From Streptomyces sp. NBC_00513 (GTDB taxonomy: Bacteria; Actinomycetota; Actinomycetes; Streptomycetales; Streptomycetaceae): a stretch of 64,000 nt of DNA. Location: NCBI RefSeq assembly GCF_041431415.1, contig NZ_CP107845.1:8184001-8248000 (forward strand), given 5' to 3'. The notes below the pieces were generated by a model. That model was not told the DNA's origin, searched no databases, and saw only the letters and a list, made by a program, of their open reading frames with translations. The translations under genes and the position numbers were made by a program. The first letter of the stretch is position 1; each line of letters starts with the position of its first letter. Below are positions 55,141 through 62,810 of this stretch, one piece after another.

Positions 55141-55260
55141 TGTGATGATCGTGCGCCGGGCAGCCCGCCAGCAGCCCGGCACACGATCATGTCCCGGGCC
55201 GGTCGACAAGCGTGGCAGGGCGCTCCACGCTCCCGGCACGACCCGATGCCGAGGGCCCCG
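55141..55260. repeat. Dispersed repeat around a hairpin, copy 2
   Basis: Counterpart of 23273-23400; see there. Confidence 0.55.
55145..55190 (+). terminator. Long hairpin terminator
   Basis: atgatcgtgcgccggg pairs with cccggcacacgatcat (16 bp, one mismatch) around a 14-nt loop, 22 bp after the lamin-tail gene. Confidence 0.8.
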
Positions 55261-55606
55261 GTTCCGTGACACGGCGGGCGACATTTCCTGGACGTCAGCG
55301 CTGATCGGTCGCCGGTCAACCTTCCGGTCTGGCCGCGCGTACGCCCCCAGTTGCCAGATCGTCGCACCGGGGTCGGGGACCGAGACCCTGTGGGGCGGCG
55401 TGGTGCGCCGCCGGAGTCCGAGCACGCTCGCCTCTGCAAGGACGGGCCTCCCCGTTGCGCGTTCGGCCAGGGTGCGCGGGACGGCATGTGGTGGCTGCGC
55501 CAGCGACCCCGCGCCCGGGAGCTGGTCAACTGCCGGTCTGCACGGGCTGAGACACCGAGTACATTTCGGACGGCCCGACAGCGTGTCCGCGTGGGTGAGG
55601 GCTTGA
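55261..55606. other. Intergenic, nothing recognised
   Basis: About 350 bp with only shadow frames on both strands. Confidence 0.35.
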
Positions 55607-55876
55607 TCAGTCGTTGCGGACGGCAGACAGGGCTGGACTTCGCAGCGGCGGCAAGAAGGCGCAGAATTCTTCGGCGGCGCAATTGGGTGACCTGGACAGA
55701 AGGAAGCCTTCGGCGAGGTCTCCGAGGCGGCTGAGGGGCAGGCAGAATCCGCGCGCCGTCGGCTGGCTGTTCGGAACGCAGGGGGTCAGGGGTGCGGCTG
55801 CTGTGGCCGTGATCAGGCCGGAGAGCGCGACCAGAGTGCCGGTCGCGAGGATGGCTCCGCGGATGGTGTTGCGCAT
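55607..55876 (-). CDS. Small secreted protein
   Basis: An 89-aa protein from ATG 55876 with caggagg upstream. Signal peptide MRNTIRGAILATGTLVALSG cleaved near TATAAA. The mature 60 residues contain four Cys (TPCVPNS, GFCLPLSRL, NCAAEEFCAFLP), suggesting two disulfides. No family recognised. Confidence 0.6.
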   Translation of the reverse strand: MRNTIRGAILATGTLVALSGLITATAAAPLTPCVPNSQPTARGFCLPLSRLGDLAEGFLLSRSPNCAAEEFCAFLPPLRSPALSAVRND

Positions 55877-55992
55877 GGTTCCTCCTGAGCGCGCCCCACC
55901 GGAGGAGGCGCTCACTCAAGCCGAACCGATGCCGGATGCATGCGCATCCAGCCTGCGCCAGACGGCCTAGGAGGTCGCTTCATACCGGCGTT

Positions 55993-56887
55993 TCATCCAA
56001 GAATGCCGGAGCGGGTTTCGACGCCTGCGCCCCCATTTGCCCTGCCTGGCCCCGGGCGCCCAGACTCAGCCGCTGTGGCCGCCCATGGGGTGCCTGTGGT
56101 GGTGGTCTTCAGGATGTCCAGGAGGGCGTCGCGTAGGCCGGGCGTCGTCGCGATGGTGGTGAGCGAGGCGGGGGTGTGCGGGCTGCCGTCGGTGTCCATG
56201 ACGATGGCGCCGGCCTCGCGGGCGAGGACGACGCCCGCGGCCATGTCCCAGTCGTGGTTGCCCAGGGTGATGGTGGCGTCGAGGGTGCCGTCGGCGACGA
56301 GGGCCAGATCCACGGCGGCGGACCCGAGCATGCGCACGCGCTGTGCCTGTTCGGCGAGGTGCGCGTGGGTGGCGAGGGCGACGCGGTTGCGCTCGGGGCC
56401 GTCGAGGCCGGTCCCGTAGTCGCCGACGGCGATCATCGCCTCGGGCAGCGTGCTGGTGTTGGCGGCGTGGATGCGTCGGCCGTCCGGTACGCGCTCATGC
56501 CCTGGGCGGCCCAGTAGCGGCGGCCGATCAGGGGCAGGTGGATCACGCCGAGGACGGGCACGCCGTGGTGGACGAGCGCGAGGGAGATCCCGCACAGCGG
56601 CAGGCCGCGGATGAAGTTGGCGGTGCCGTCGACCGGGTCGATGATCCAGTAGGTGTCGGCGTCGGCGTCTCCGCCCTCTTCTTCGCCGACGAAGCCGATG
56701 CCGGGGGCCGCGTTCAGGAGGGTTGCCCGGGCCTCGTGTTCGGTGGCGAGGTCGACGTTGGTGACCATGTCGCGGTCGCCCTTGGCGGTGATCAGGTCCG
56801 GGGTGAGGTCGCGGAGCTGCTGCTCGATCTCGCCCGTTCGGTGACCGAGCGGGCGAGGTCGAGCAGCGCCGGGAGTTCGGGGCTCAT
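55993..56887 (-). pseudogene. Inositol monophosphatase-family gene with two frameshifts
   Basis: ATG 56887 (MSPELPALLDLARSVTERA) loses frame after about 20 codons. The next frame holds GEIEQQLRDLTPDLITAKGD, IGFVGEEEGGDADADTYWII and DPVDGTANFIRGLPLCGISL (metal site DPxDGT). After AAQGMSAYR at about 56490 a third frame continues with DGRRIHAANTSTLPEAMIAV and HDWDMAAGVVLAREAGAIVM (second metal motif WDxAAG). Members remove phosphate from inositol phosphates or related sugar/cyclitol phosphates. It lies downstream of the cyclase operon on the same strand and may have been its last enzyme. Both shifts look like single-base changes. Confidence 0.8.
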
Positions 56888-57317
56888 GCGGTGAGGGCTC
56901 CGCTCGGAGCGGGTCGGGTAAGGGCGGTCTCGGCGGTCAGGTTGGCCAGGGCTCCTCAGACGGCCGGCCTGTCTTAGTCTCTCACACAGTCATCTGACCG
57001 GACTGGGGGACGGCTGCGGGGTCCCATGAAGCCGGGTTGTTCACCGCCGACGGAACCGCACCGACTTGATCAGGCTCCCCCGAACAAGCCGTCATTGCGG
57101 ACGTCCACGCCAACAGCGCACCGACAACCAGGCGCAGGCGTCAGCGCATCGCCTGGAGCCCCCCTCATCCCCTCGGAGAATGATCACCCTGGACGACACC
57201 GGACGTCACCGGATCCGCGTGGCCGGCCGGGGCCCTCTCGCGTGGACCGAGCTTCATTACCGCCGCTGTTCTGGCTTGGAAGTCGGCGGCGATCAACGGG
57301 TCAGAGACGAGAGTGCC
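56888..57317. other. Intergenic, nothing recognised
   Basis: 430 bp between the broken phosphatase and the kinase gene. No gene supported; some AT-rich segments (tcttagtctctcacacagtc) could be promoter sequence. Confidence 0.4.
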
Positions 57318-57869
57318 TCAGTTTCCGGAGAGGTGCTTCTCCACCTGTGCGACGAGGTCGGGCAGGGGGAGGGTTCCGTCGAGGACGAGTTGCGCCATGT
57401 CGCGTGTGGGTCGGACATGACGCGCGTAGGATCTGGCGCTGGCGAGATAGCCCAGCAGCCCGGGTTTCACGTCTCTGCCCTCTTCGAGCTTGCGGAGGGT
57501 TTTGCGGACGATTCGAATGTCAGCCGGTGTGTCGACGTACACGGTCCACGTGGCCGGCGGGGTGAGTTCGGGAAGGGTGAGAGCGAAGATCCCCTCCACG
57601 ATGATCAATGCCGCATCAGACTGGTGGTCGAGGGCGGTGCGGATCCGCGCGAGGTCGAGAGCTGCGGGGTTACTGAAGTCGACCACCCGGCCCGGGCCAT
57701 CGAAGCGAGGAACGCTTGGTGCCAGATTCGGGTCGTTGTGGTAGCAGAGGTCGAGGTGGATCAGGCCGGCGCCGGGAATGTTCTCGGCGAGGGCGCGGGC
57801 AAGGGCGGTCTTGCCGGAGCCGGCGCCGCCGCCGATGAGCAGAACGGGGGGCGAGGGGTGCTCGTTCAC
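57318..57869 (-). CDS. Uridine-kinase-like P-loop kinase
   Basis: A 183-aa small-molecule kinase of the uridine kinase/phosphoribulokinase-like family. Walker A LLIGGGAGSGKTALARAL at residues 10-27, GLIHLDLCYHNDPNLAP (substrate Asp, DxxY-like), ALIIVEGIFAL (Walker B), and a lid region VRKTLRKLEEGRDVKPG. GTG 57869. The gene follows the flavoprotein gene by 60 bp on the same strand, and so probably phosphorylates an intermediate of that pathway. Confidence 0.85.
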   Translation of the reverse strand: MNEHPSPPVLLIGGGAGSGKTALARALAENIPGAGLIHLDLCYHNDPNLAPSVPRFDGPGRVVDFSNPAALDLARIRTALDHQSDAALIIVEGIFALTLPELTPPATWTVYVDTPADIRIVRKTLRKLEEGRDVKPGLLGYLASARSYARHVRPTRDMAQLVLDGTLPLPDLVAQVEKHLSGN

Positions 57870-57929
57870 GTGCTGTGCCTCTATCCGTGATGGAGTCGAG
57901 GCAGAGAGCCTAGTACGTGTGCGGTCGCG

Positions 57930-58475
57930 CTACATGGCGTGGCGGCCGCGGTGCGAGGCCGCCGCGGAGAGGACCGTTCCGGGAATGGCGCCCACCGCGG
58001 TCGGTTCGTCGCTGGTGAGGGATTCGGTGGGTTCGGTGGGCAGAATGTGGTGGCCGTCCGCCGTGAGTGAGGCGATGTTCCGCCGGGTGGCCGGGTTGTT
58101 CCACATGCGCAGGTTCATGGAGGGCTGGAAATAGATTCCGGGGCCGTGAGCCAGGATGAGCGCGGCGAGGAGGGTGTCGGCGGCTCCGGTGGCCACCCGG
58201 GCGAGGGTCGTCGCCGTGGCGGGTGCCACGACGAACCAGTCGACTTCCTCCAAGAGCCTTACGTGCAGGGGGTTCTCGGTCTCGGCCTTCCAGAGTTCAT
58301 CCGTGAAGAGCGGAAAGGGGAGGCCGTCGGCAAGAAACAGGCCGGCCGCGGTGGGTGTCGCGACGACGGTGATGCGGTCGGCGTGGTCGGCGGCTTCCGC
58401 GACGAGTTCCGGTGTGGCCGTTGCCGCGCTGGATCCGCTGATGCCGAGCAGGAGATGTTTGGCCCTGTGGCTCAT
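57930..58475 (-). CDS. HFCD-family flavoprotein (LanD/Dfp-type cysteine decarboxylase fold)
   Basis: A 181-aa flavoprotein of the homo-oligomeric flavin-containing Cys decarboxylase family. Rossmann start HLLLGISGSSAATATPELV, flavin loop VVAPATATTLARVATGAAD (the PASANT-like motif), and PSMNLRMWNNPATRRNI, matching the substrate-binding PxMN motif. Family members decarboxylate a Cys carboxylate: phosphopantothenoylcysteine (Dfp/CoaC), or a peptide C-terminal Cys in EpiD/MrsD. ATG 58475 overlaps the TGA of the nucleotidyltransferase gene. A 20-aa peptide ending in Cys is encoded upstream in the same run, a potential substrate. Confidence 0.88.
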   Translation of the reverse strand: MSHRAKHLLLGISGSSAATATPELVAEAADHADRITVVATPTAAGLFLADGLPFPLFTDELWKAETENPLHVRLLEEVDWFVVAPATATTLARVATGAADTLLAALILAHGPGIYFQPSMNLRMWNNPATRRNIASLTADGHHILPTEPTESLTSDEPTAVGAIPGTVLSAAASHRGRHAM

Positions 58476-59386
58476 CGAGTACTCCGGGGTCGGGGTGCTC
58501 TGGCGACGTACGCGTTCAGGTCGTCGCGGTCGAGGTGACGGGCGAGGTTGGGCAGGCGCTGGCTGAACACGGCACGCCACCACATGCCCATGGTCTGCTG
58601 CGTATCGGTGAATACCGCGTCCTCGGTCTCGGCGAGGCTGCGATAGAAGTCGAGCACCGTGTCCGTCTCGGTGGCCCGCACGTGCTGAACCTGGTCGAGG
58701 AGGGCGCTGAGGGCCGGACCCTGTGGCCGACTGTGGAGCAGGCGGGGCGAGAAGAGCCACTTGCGCGGCGGCGGGAGCTCGCCGGATTCGATGAATGCGG
58801 CCCAGGCCAAGAGCTCGATCAGGTGCGTCGCCAGATGCCGCCAGGCGTGTTCCTCGGTGCGCAGGACGCCTTGGTAGACGGAGCGCCAATAGGTGGAGCC
58901 GTACCGGCTGAGGATCTGGGTCAGCAGTGGGTCGGCGATGTTGCGGGCGTGCCGGGTCAGCCGGCGCTGATGGCGGGCGATGAGGCCGGCGGGATCATGG
59001 AGGCGCCGCATGCTGGTGAAGTTCTCCAGGTCCTCCAGGTACTGAGGATCGAGGGACACGGGTTGCCTGCAGAAGTCGGTCAGGACGCTGACGTGCAGGA
59101 ACTTGAGGTTGAGGATCTCGGTGTCCGTGAGGACGTTGAGGACCGTGTGGTCGGTCAGGGTGTCGTCTCGGCCCTCGAAGAGGATCTCGTGTCGGGTTCC
59201 GGTGGGGAGGAACTCGGTGACCGCGAGATGGTCGCTGATCGGCTGGCGGTTGTCACAGAGGGACCACACGTCGCGGTCGGAGAAGTCGTCGGCGATGCCC
59301 TGTCGGTGCGATCCGCACAGCGCGATGGCGTGAACGCCCGGAACTCGCTTGATGAGGTGGTCGATGCACTGCTCGGTGGTGGTCAC
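58472..59386 (-). CDS. Nucleotidyltransferase-fold protein
   Basis: A 304-aa protein from GTG 59386. The N-terminal pol-beta-like nucleotidyltransferase motif is IALCGSHRQGIADDFSDRDV (GS-x(10)-SDRD), followed by LAVTEFLPTGTRHEILFEGR containing a third acidic residue. The C-terminal ~200 residues are helical (LLTQILSRYGSTYWRSVYQG; HLIELLAWAAFIESGELPPP), as in DUF4037-like and aminoglycoside-type nucleotidyltransferases. It would transfer a nucleotidyl group to a small molecule or peptide. It overlaps the cyclase gene upstream (GTGA) and the flavoprotein gene downstream (ATGA), so all three are tightly coupled. Confidence 0.85.
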   Translation of the reverse strand: MTTTEQCIDHLIKRVPGVHAIALCGSHRQGIADDFSDRDVWSLCDNRQPISDHLAVTEFLPTGTRHEILFEGRDDTLTDHTVLNVLTDTEILNLKFLHVSVLTDFCRQPVSLDPQYLEDLENFTSMRRLHDPAGLIARHQRRLTRHARNIADPLLTQILSRYGSTYWRSVYQGVLRTEEHAWRHLATHLIELLAWAAFIESGELPPPRKWLFSPRLLHSRPQGPALSALLDQVQHVRATETDTVLDFYRSLAETEDAVFTDTQQTMGMWWRAVFSQRLPNLARHLDRDDLNAYVARAPRPRSTR

Positions 59387-60507
59387 AGGGATCCTCTCTG
59401 ACGGGTGCGCAGGCCGGTCACGGCGGCCAAGAGCTCGGTGGTGGCGACACTGTCGGTGAAGGCGACCTTGCCGATGGCCGTGGGCAGGACGTAGTGCAGG
59501 GAGATTCCTCCCCGTTGGAGGGTGAGGTCGCGGACTCGGTCCGCCAGGCGCTGCTCGTCGAAGTCCCGGTCCATGACGGGTAGGCCGAGGTGGTCCATCG
59601 CGTTCAGGATCCGCTGGAAGTCCGTCGTGGTGAGCAGCCCGCGGGCGTGAGAGATGTGCGAGGCCACGGCGATACCGATGCCGACCGCCGCTCCGTGGGA
59701 GATCCGGAAGGCGGTGATGTCCTCCAGGGGGTGGGCAACGGTGTGCCCGAGGTTGAGAGAGCGCTCCAGGTCGCGCTCGAAGGCGTTCGAGCCGAGCAGT
59801 TGCAGCTTTCGGGCTACGCACCGCCGCACGATTGTCCGCAGGACAGGGGTGACGGGCTGGTTGCCCCGCGGTCCAGCCAGCAGCTCGAAGAGATCCGGGT
59901 CGTCGACGATGGCGATCTTGAGCGCCTCGCCGTAGGCGGCCGTCAGCTGAGGCAGGGGCAGTGTGGCCAGCGAGTCCAGACGGATGTGGACCTCGGCAGG
60001 ATGCGAGAAGACTCCGATGAGATTCTTCTGGCGGGGATGGTTGACGCCCGTCTTGCCACCGATCGCGGCGTCGATCATCGCCAGCAGGGTGGTGGGTACG
60101 TAGACGGCACGCACACCCCGGAAGTAGAGGGCCGCGACCAGGCCGGAGAGGTCACAGAGCACTCCGCCTCCGACGGCGGTCAGCGTGGTCCGTCTGTCGA
60201 CTCCGGCCTCGTGGAGAGCGGTGATGATCCGCTCGGCCCGGGCCAGGCTCTTGCCTGCCTCGCCGGGCGGAACCACCAGGAAGCGCCCCGGGGTCAGGGC
60301 CGGCTCCAAGGCGCCCGCCCAGGCCTCGTGTACGCCCCCGTCGAGAAGAATGAAGTCTCCCCGGCGGGCCAGCTGGGCGACCGTGCTCACGAAGCCGCTG
60401 TCGCTGACCTGAATGTGCGTGGTGTCCTGCCGCGTGACGTGCGCGGTCAGACCGTCGCCGCGGGGCGTGACACGAATGCCTTCCGCCCGGGCCTGAGGGA
60501 TGACCAT
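59383..60507 (-). CDS. 3-Dehydroquinate-synthase-like cyclase
   Basis: A 374-aa sugar-phosphate cyclase of the dehydroquinate synthase superfamily (NAD+ and Zn/Co dependent). NAD site VPPGEAGKSLARAERIITAL (79-98), LTAVGGGVLCDLSGLVAALY (109-128), VPTTLLAMIDAAIGGKTGVN (137-156), metal ligands Glu194 (AAYGEALK), His255 (LNLGHTVAHPLE) and His271 (SHGAAVGIG). Dehydroquinate synthases have HGE at the last site; here it is HGA, so the substrate may be different (2-epi-5-epi-valiolone, amino-DHQ or another cyclitol precursor). ATG 60507 has ggaaggg upstream. It lies 92 bp after the 20-aa peptide gene and starts the coupled block. Confidence 0.9.
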   Translation of the reverse strand: MVIPQARAEGIRVTPRGDGLTAHVTRQDTTHIQVSDSGFVSTVAQLARRGDFILLDGGVHEAWAGALEPALTPGRFLVVPPGEAGKSLARAERIITALHEAGVDRRTTLTAVGGGVLCDLSGLVAALYFRGVRAVYVPTTLLAMIDAAIGGKTGVNHPRQKNLIGVFSHPAEVHIRLDSLATLPLPQLTAAYGEALKIAIVDDPDLFELLAGPRGNQPVTPVLRTIVRRCVARKLQLLGSNAFERDLERSLNLGHTVAHPLEDITAFRISHGAAVGIGIAVASHISHARGLLTTTDFQRILNAMDHLGLPVMDRDFDEQRLADRVRDLTLQRGGISLHYVLPTAIGKVAFTDSVATTELLAAVTGLRTRQRGSL

Positions 60508-60599
60508 GTGTGTCCCTTCCGGATGTTGTGGGCTGACGAAACTCCGATGTCACCGGCCCCGCCCCCTGGTGGAGGAGCGGGAGCCGGCACGGCAGCGGA

Positions 60600-60662
60600 T
60601 CAGCAGGGGCGACCCGAGACGGTCGCCTTCTTGATCGCCTTCTTGATCGGCTTCGCGTTCAT
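60600..60662 (-). CDS. 20-residue Lys-rich peptide ending in Cys (candidate precursor or scaffold peptide)
   Basis: ATG 60662 with an ideal AGGAGG 7 bp upstream (complement of cctcct at 60670-60675) encodes MNAKPIKKAIKKATVSGRPC and a TGA. It is far below normal gene-calling limits. The KKAIKKA core is a likely amphipathic helix or recognition segment and the end SGRPC presents a free C-terminal Cys. It lies 92 bp upstream of a cyclase gene, in the same direction as a nucleotidyltransferase and an HFCD flavoprotein, the enzyme family known for acting on C-terminal Cys of peptides. The role is inferred from context. Confidence 0.6.
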   Translation of the reverse strand: MNAKPIKKAIKKATVSGRPC

Positions 60663-60830
60663 GGATGTACCTCCTCACGCATCTCGTGCGGTGAACGGGC
60701 TCCACAAGGACCGTCCTCGCGCCTCCTTCCGTCGCTGGGGTGGTGGCCCCGCACCGACCTCGCTGGGCCGGCGCGTCCGTAGTCCGTGCGCCCGGGGGAT
60801 CGGTGTCCCGCCCCGGGCGCACGGAAGCAG

Positions 60831-61127
60831 TCAGACCCGCAGGGGAAGGTGCTCTGCGCTGTCTGCGCGGGCGGGCCGATCTGTGGTGGTAGTCTTCTCC
60901 AGGTCTCGCGCCAGGGCCTTGGCCTCCAGGCAGGAGGGAAGGCGCACCCACACGTATGCGTGGTCGCTGTCGACTCCCGCCCAGCCGGAACCGATCTGGG
61001 CGATGGTCCCGGTGATGGGCTGCGGCTGCTCGCGGCCCCGGTCGCCCGGCTCGACGTACGACCAGCCGGTGACCGTGTCGCCGACGCGCAGTCGTGCGCT
61101 CTGGCGCCGGGCGGCCACAGCGCTCAT
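60831..61127 (-). CDS. Small hypothetical protein
   Basis: A 98-aa soluble protein from ATG 61127, overlapping the TGA of the upstream gene (ATGA). It reads SARLRVGDTVTGWSYVEPGD, PITGTIAQIGSGWAGVDSDH and AYVWVRLPSCLEAKALARDL, a small SH3-like barrel pattern. Similar proteins accompany DUF6415-like genes in Streptomyces. No known function. Confidence 0.65.
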   Translation of the reverse strand: MSAVAARRQSARLRVGDTVTGWSYVEPGDRGREQPQPITGTIAQIGSGWAGVDSDHAYVWVRLPSCLEAKALARDLEKTTTTDRPARADSAEHLPLRV

Positions 61128-61546
61128 CGCCCGCCCCGCGGCTGGTCCAAGACGAGCCCGAGAAGCCCCAGGCATTCGCGGGCCAGCTCCTGAACGTGGA
61201 CGTACGCGGTGTGCCGGTCGGCGGGAAGTCCGCCCTCAAGGTTCTTGGCCACAGCCGCGGCCGTCACCTCCACCAGGCGCATGTGCTCCGGATCGCTCCA
61301 GTGCGGGGCCTGCTCCACGGCGATCGGGGCGAGGAGACGCAGGTGTCCCGCGAGCCAGCGATGCCAGGCCGCGCACACCGTCCGGTCTGGAGTCCAGTCC
61401 CGGGACGCCAGGACCAGGGAGATCGTCTCGCTGATCAGGGTCACGTCGACCGGCAGGGCGGTGGTGGTGCCGTCGGCACGGGCCACGGTCAGCTCGGGCA
61501 CGTCGGGCCCTCGACAGGTACGGCTTTGGGGGGACACGGGCAGCAC
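61124..61546 (-). CDS. DUF6415-like hypothetical protein
   Basis: A 140-aa helical protein from GTG 61546 with gaggagg 6 bp upstream. Landmarks: DVTLISETISLVLASRDWTP, WHRWLAGHLRLLAPIAVEQA, and AYVHVQELARECLGLLGLVL. Such proteins are frequent in Streptomyces next to XRE regulators and may be regulatory accessories. Coupled to the 98-aa gene. Confidence 0.65.
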   Translation of the reverse strand: MLPVSPQSRTCRGPDVPELTVARADGTTTALPVDVTLISETISLVLASRDWTPDRTVCAAWHRWLAGHLRLLAPIAVEQAPHWSDPEHMRLVEVTAAAVAKNLEGGLPADRHTAYVHVQELARECLGLLGLVLDQPRGGR

Positions 61547-61696
61547 GGCAGCCTCCTCGCCAATCCGGGTGTCACCAGCGCGACCGGGCCGCCGATGGCC
61601 GGCGCCCGATTCCACGGATCGACCGTACGAGCGGTCGGAGTGGAGTAGGACTGACTGCGGGTACGAGTAAAGCGCGCCACGCCCAAGGGGAACGTC
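61547..61696. promoter_or_regulatory. Divergent promoter region of the peptide locus
   Basis: 150 bp between the divergent DUF6415-like and XRE regulator genes. The segment near 61650-61696 (gactgcgggtacgagtaaag, then ggggaacgtc) gives a likely -10-like element and the ribosome binding site of the regulator. Confidence 0.5.
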
Positions 61697-62791
61697 ATGA
61701 ACAGCGAATCGCATTCGCGCTTACGCACGGGTCTCATCAGCGGCTTCGTACTGCGCGCCGCCCGGACGTCGATCCCGGCCACCCAACAGGGTCTCGCCGA
61801 GCTCTTGGCGGTGGATCTGGCGACCGTGCAGGGCTGGGAGTCGGGACGCCGGCCCCTGGCGCACATGAGGGCCGGCGCGCTCCTCGGCATGCGCCGCCGA
61901 CTGGCCGTGCTGGGAGCCGGCCCGAGCGTCCTCGCTCTCCTGGACCCCGCGATGGACGCCGACCGCATCATCACGGCCGTCCTCGCCTCCGGCGACGATG
62001 CCCCACATCCCCTCGGCGAGTGGGTCCACAACCGCCAGACCGCCCACATGCTCGCCTGGGCGCTCACCGGCACCGCGCCATCCTCCATGGCCAACCTCCT
62101 TGCCGCGCCCCGCAGAGGCCCGGCCGCCACCGCACCGCTCCTCGACGCCGACGCCCGGCGCGTCTTCTTCGACCGGTTGCGGAACACAGCCGAGACCGCC
62201 TCCCGGACCGACACCGGCGGAATCCTGCTGCAACGTCAAGCCCTCTACCTGTCCTCCTACGACCGCTCCCCGCAGGCGGTGGCATGGACCGCGCACACCC
62301 TGCACGCCGGGCGCGGAGCACTGACCGGACGCGGGTGGACGCCGCGCTGGGCCGAAGCCCGCTCGACCGCTGCCGCTCTCGCCCGTCTGGGCGACCCGGT
62401 GCCTCTGTGGGACTTCATCGAGCGGGCGATGGCCGACGACGACGACGGCGAGGCCGCGAACCTGAACTACTGGGCGTACTGGCTTGGCGTCGCCCACCAG
62501 CCGCAGGCCGACGACGCGTTCATGCGCGATCGGGACCTCACCGGCCTGGATCCCGTCGCCCTCCTACGGGCCCTCGCCGACGGCATGCACTTCGCCCCCG
62601 GCTACGTCGACCTCTACACGCATTCGATGTGGTCGCTGCTGCACGCGCACCCCTGGCTGCCCGAGGCCCTCCCGTCCTTGTCGGTGTCGCTCGCCCGGCG
62701 GCTGGACAGACTCCTGGACGAAGGCGGGATCTCGCCGAGATCCAGACGTGAACTCGCCTCCATCCACTACGTTTTGCACCAGAACCGATGA
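61697..62791 (+). CDS. XRE-family HTH regulator
   Basis: A 364-aa protein (MNSESHSRLRTGLISGFVLR). HTH at residues ~15-60 (SIPATQQGLAELLAVDLATV; QGWESGRRPLAHMRAGALLG), then a long helical sensor-like region (AVAWTAHTLHAGRGALTGRG; DVAPLWDF-like segments; YVDLYTHSMWSLLHAHPWLP). It is divergent from the peptide/cyclase side and 19 bp upstream of an HD-domain gene. It may control both directions. Family clear, ligand unknown. Confidence 0.85.
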   Translation: MNSESHSRLRTGLISGFVLRAARTSIPATQQGLAELLAVDLATVQGWESGRRPLAHMRAGALLGMRRRLAVLGAGPSVLALLDPAMDADRIITAVLASGDDAPHPLGEWVHNRQTAHMLAWALTGTAPSSMANLLAAPRRGPAATAPLLDADARRVFFDRLRNTAETASRTDTGGILLQRQALYLSSYDRSPQAVAWTAHTLHAGRGALTGRGWTPRWAEARSTAAALARLGDPVPLWDFIERAMADDDDGEAANLNYWAYWLGVAHQPQADDAFMRDRDLTGLDPVALLRALADGMHFAPGYVDLYTHSMWSLLHAHPWLPEALPSLSVSLARRLDRLLDEGGISPRSRRELASIHYVLHQNR

Positions 62792-62810
62792 TCGGCAACC
62801 GGAGGTCACC

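Noticed and set aside
59590..61434. 614-aa plus-strand frame
   Set aside because: Antisense to the cyclase gene and neighbours; low-complexity, no motif.
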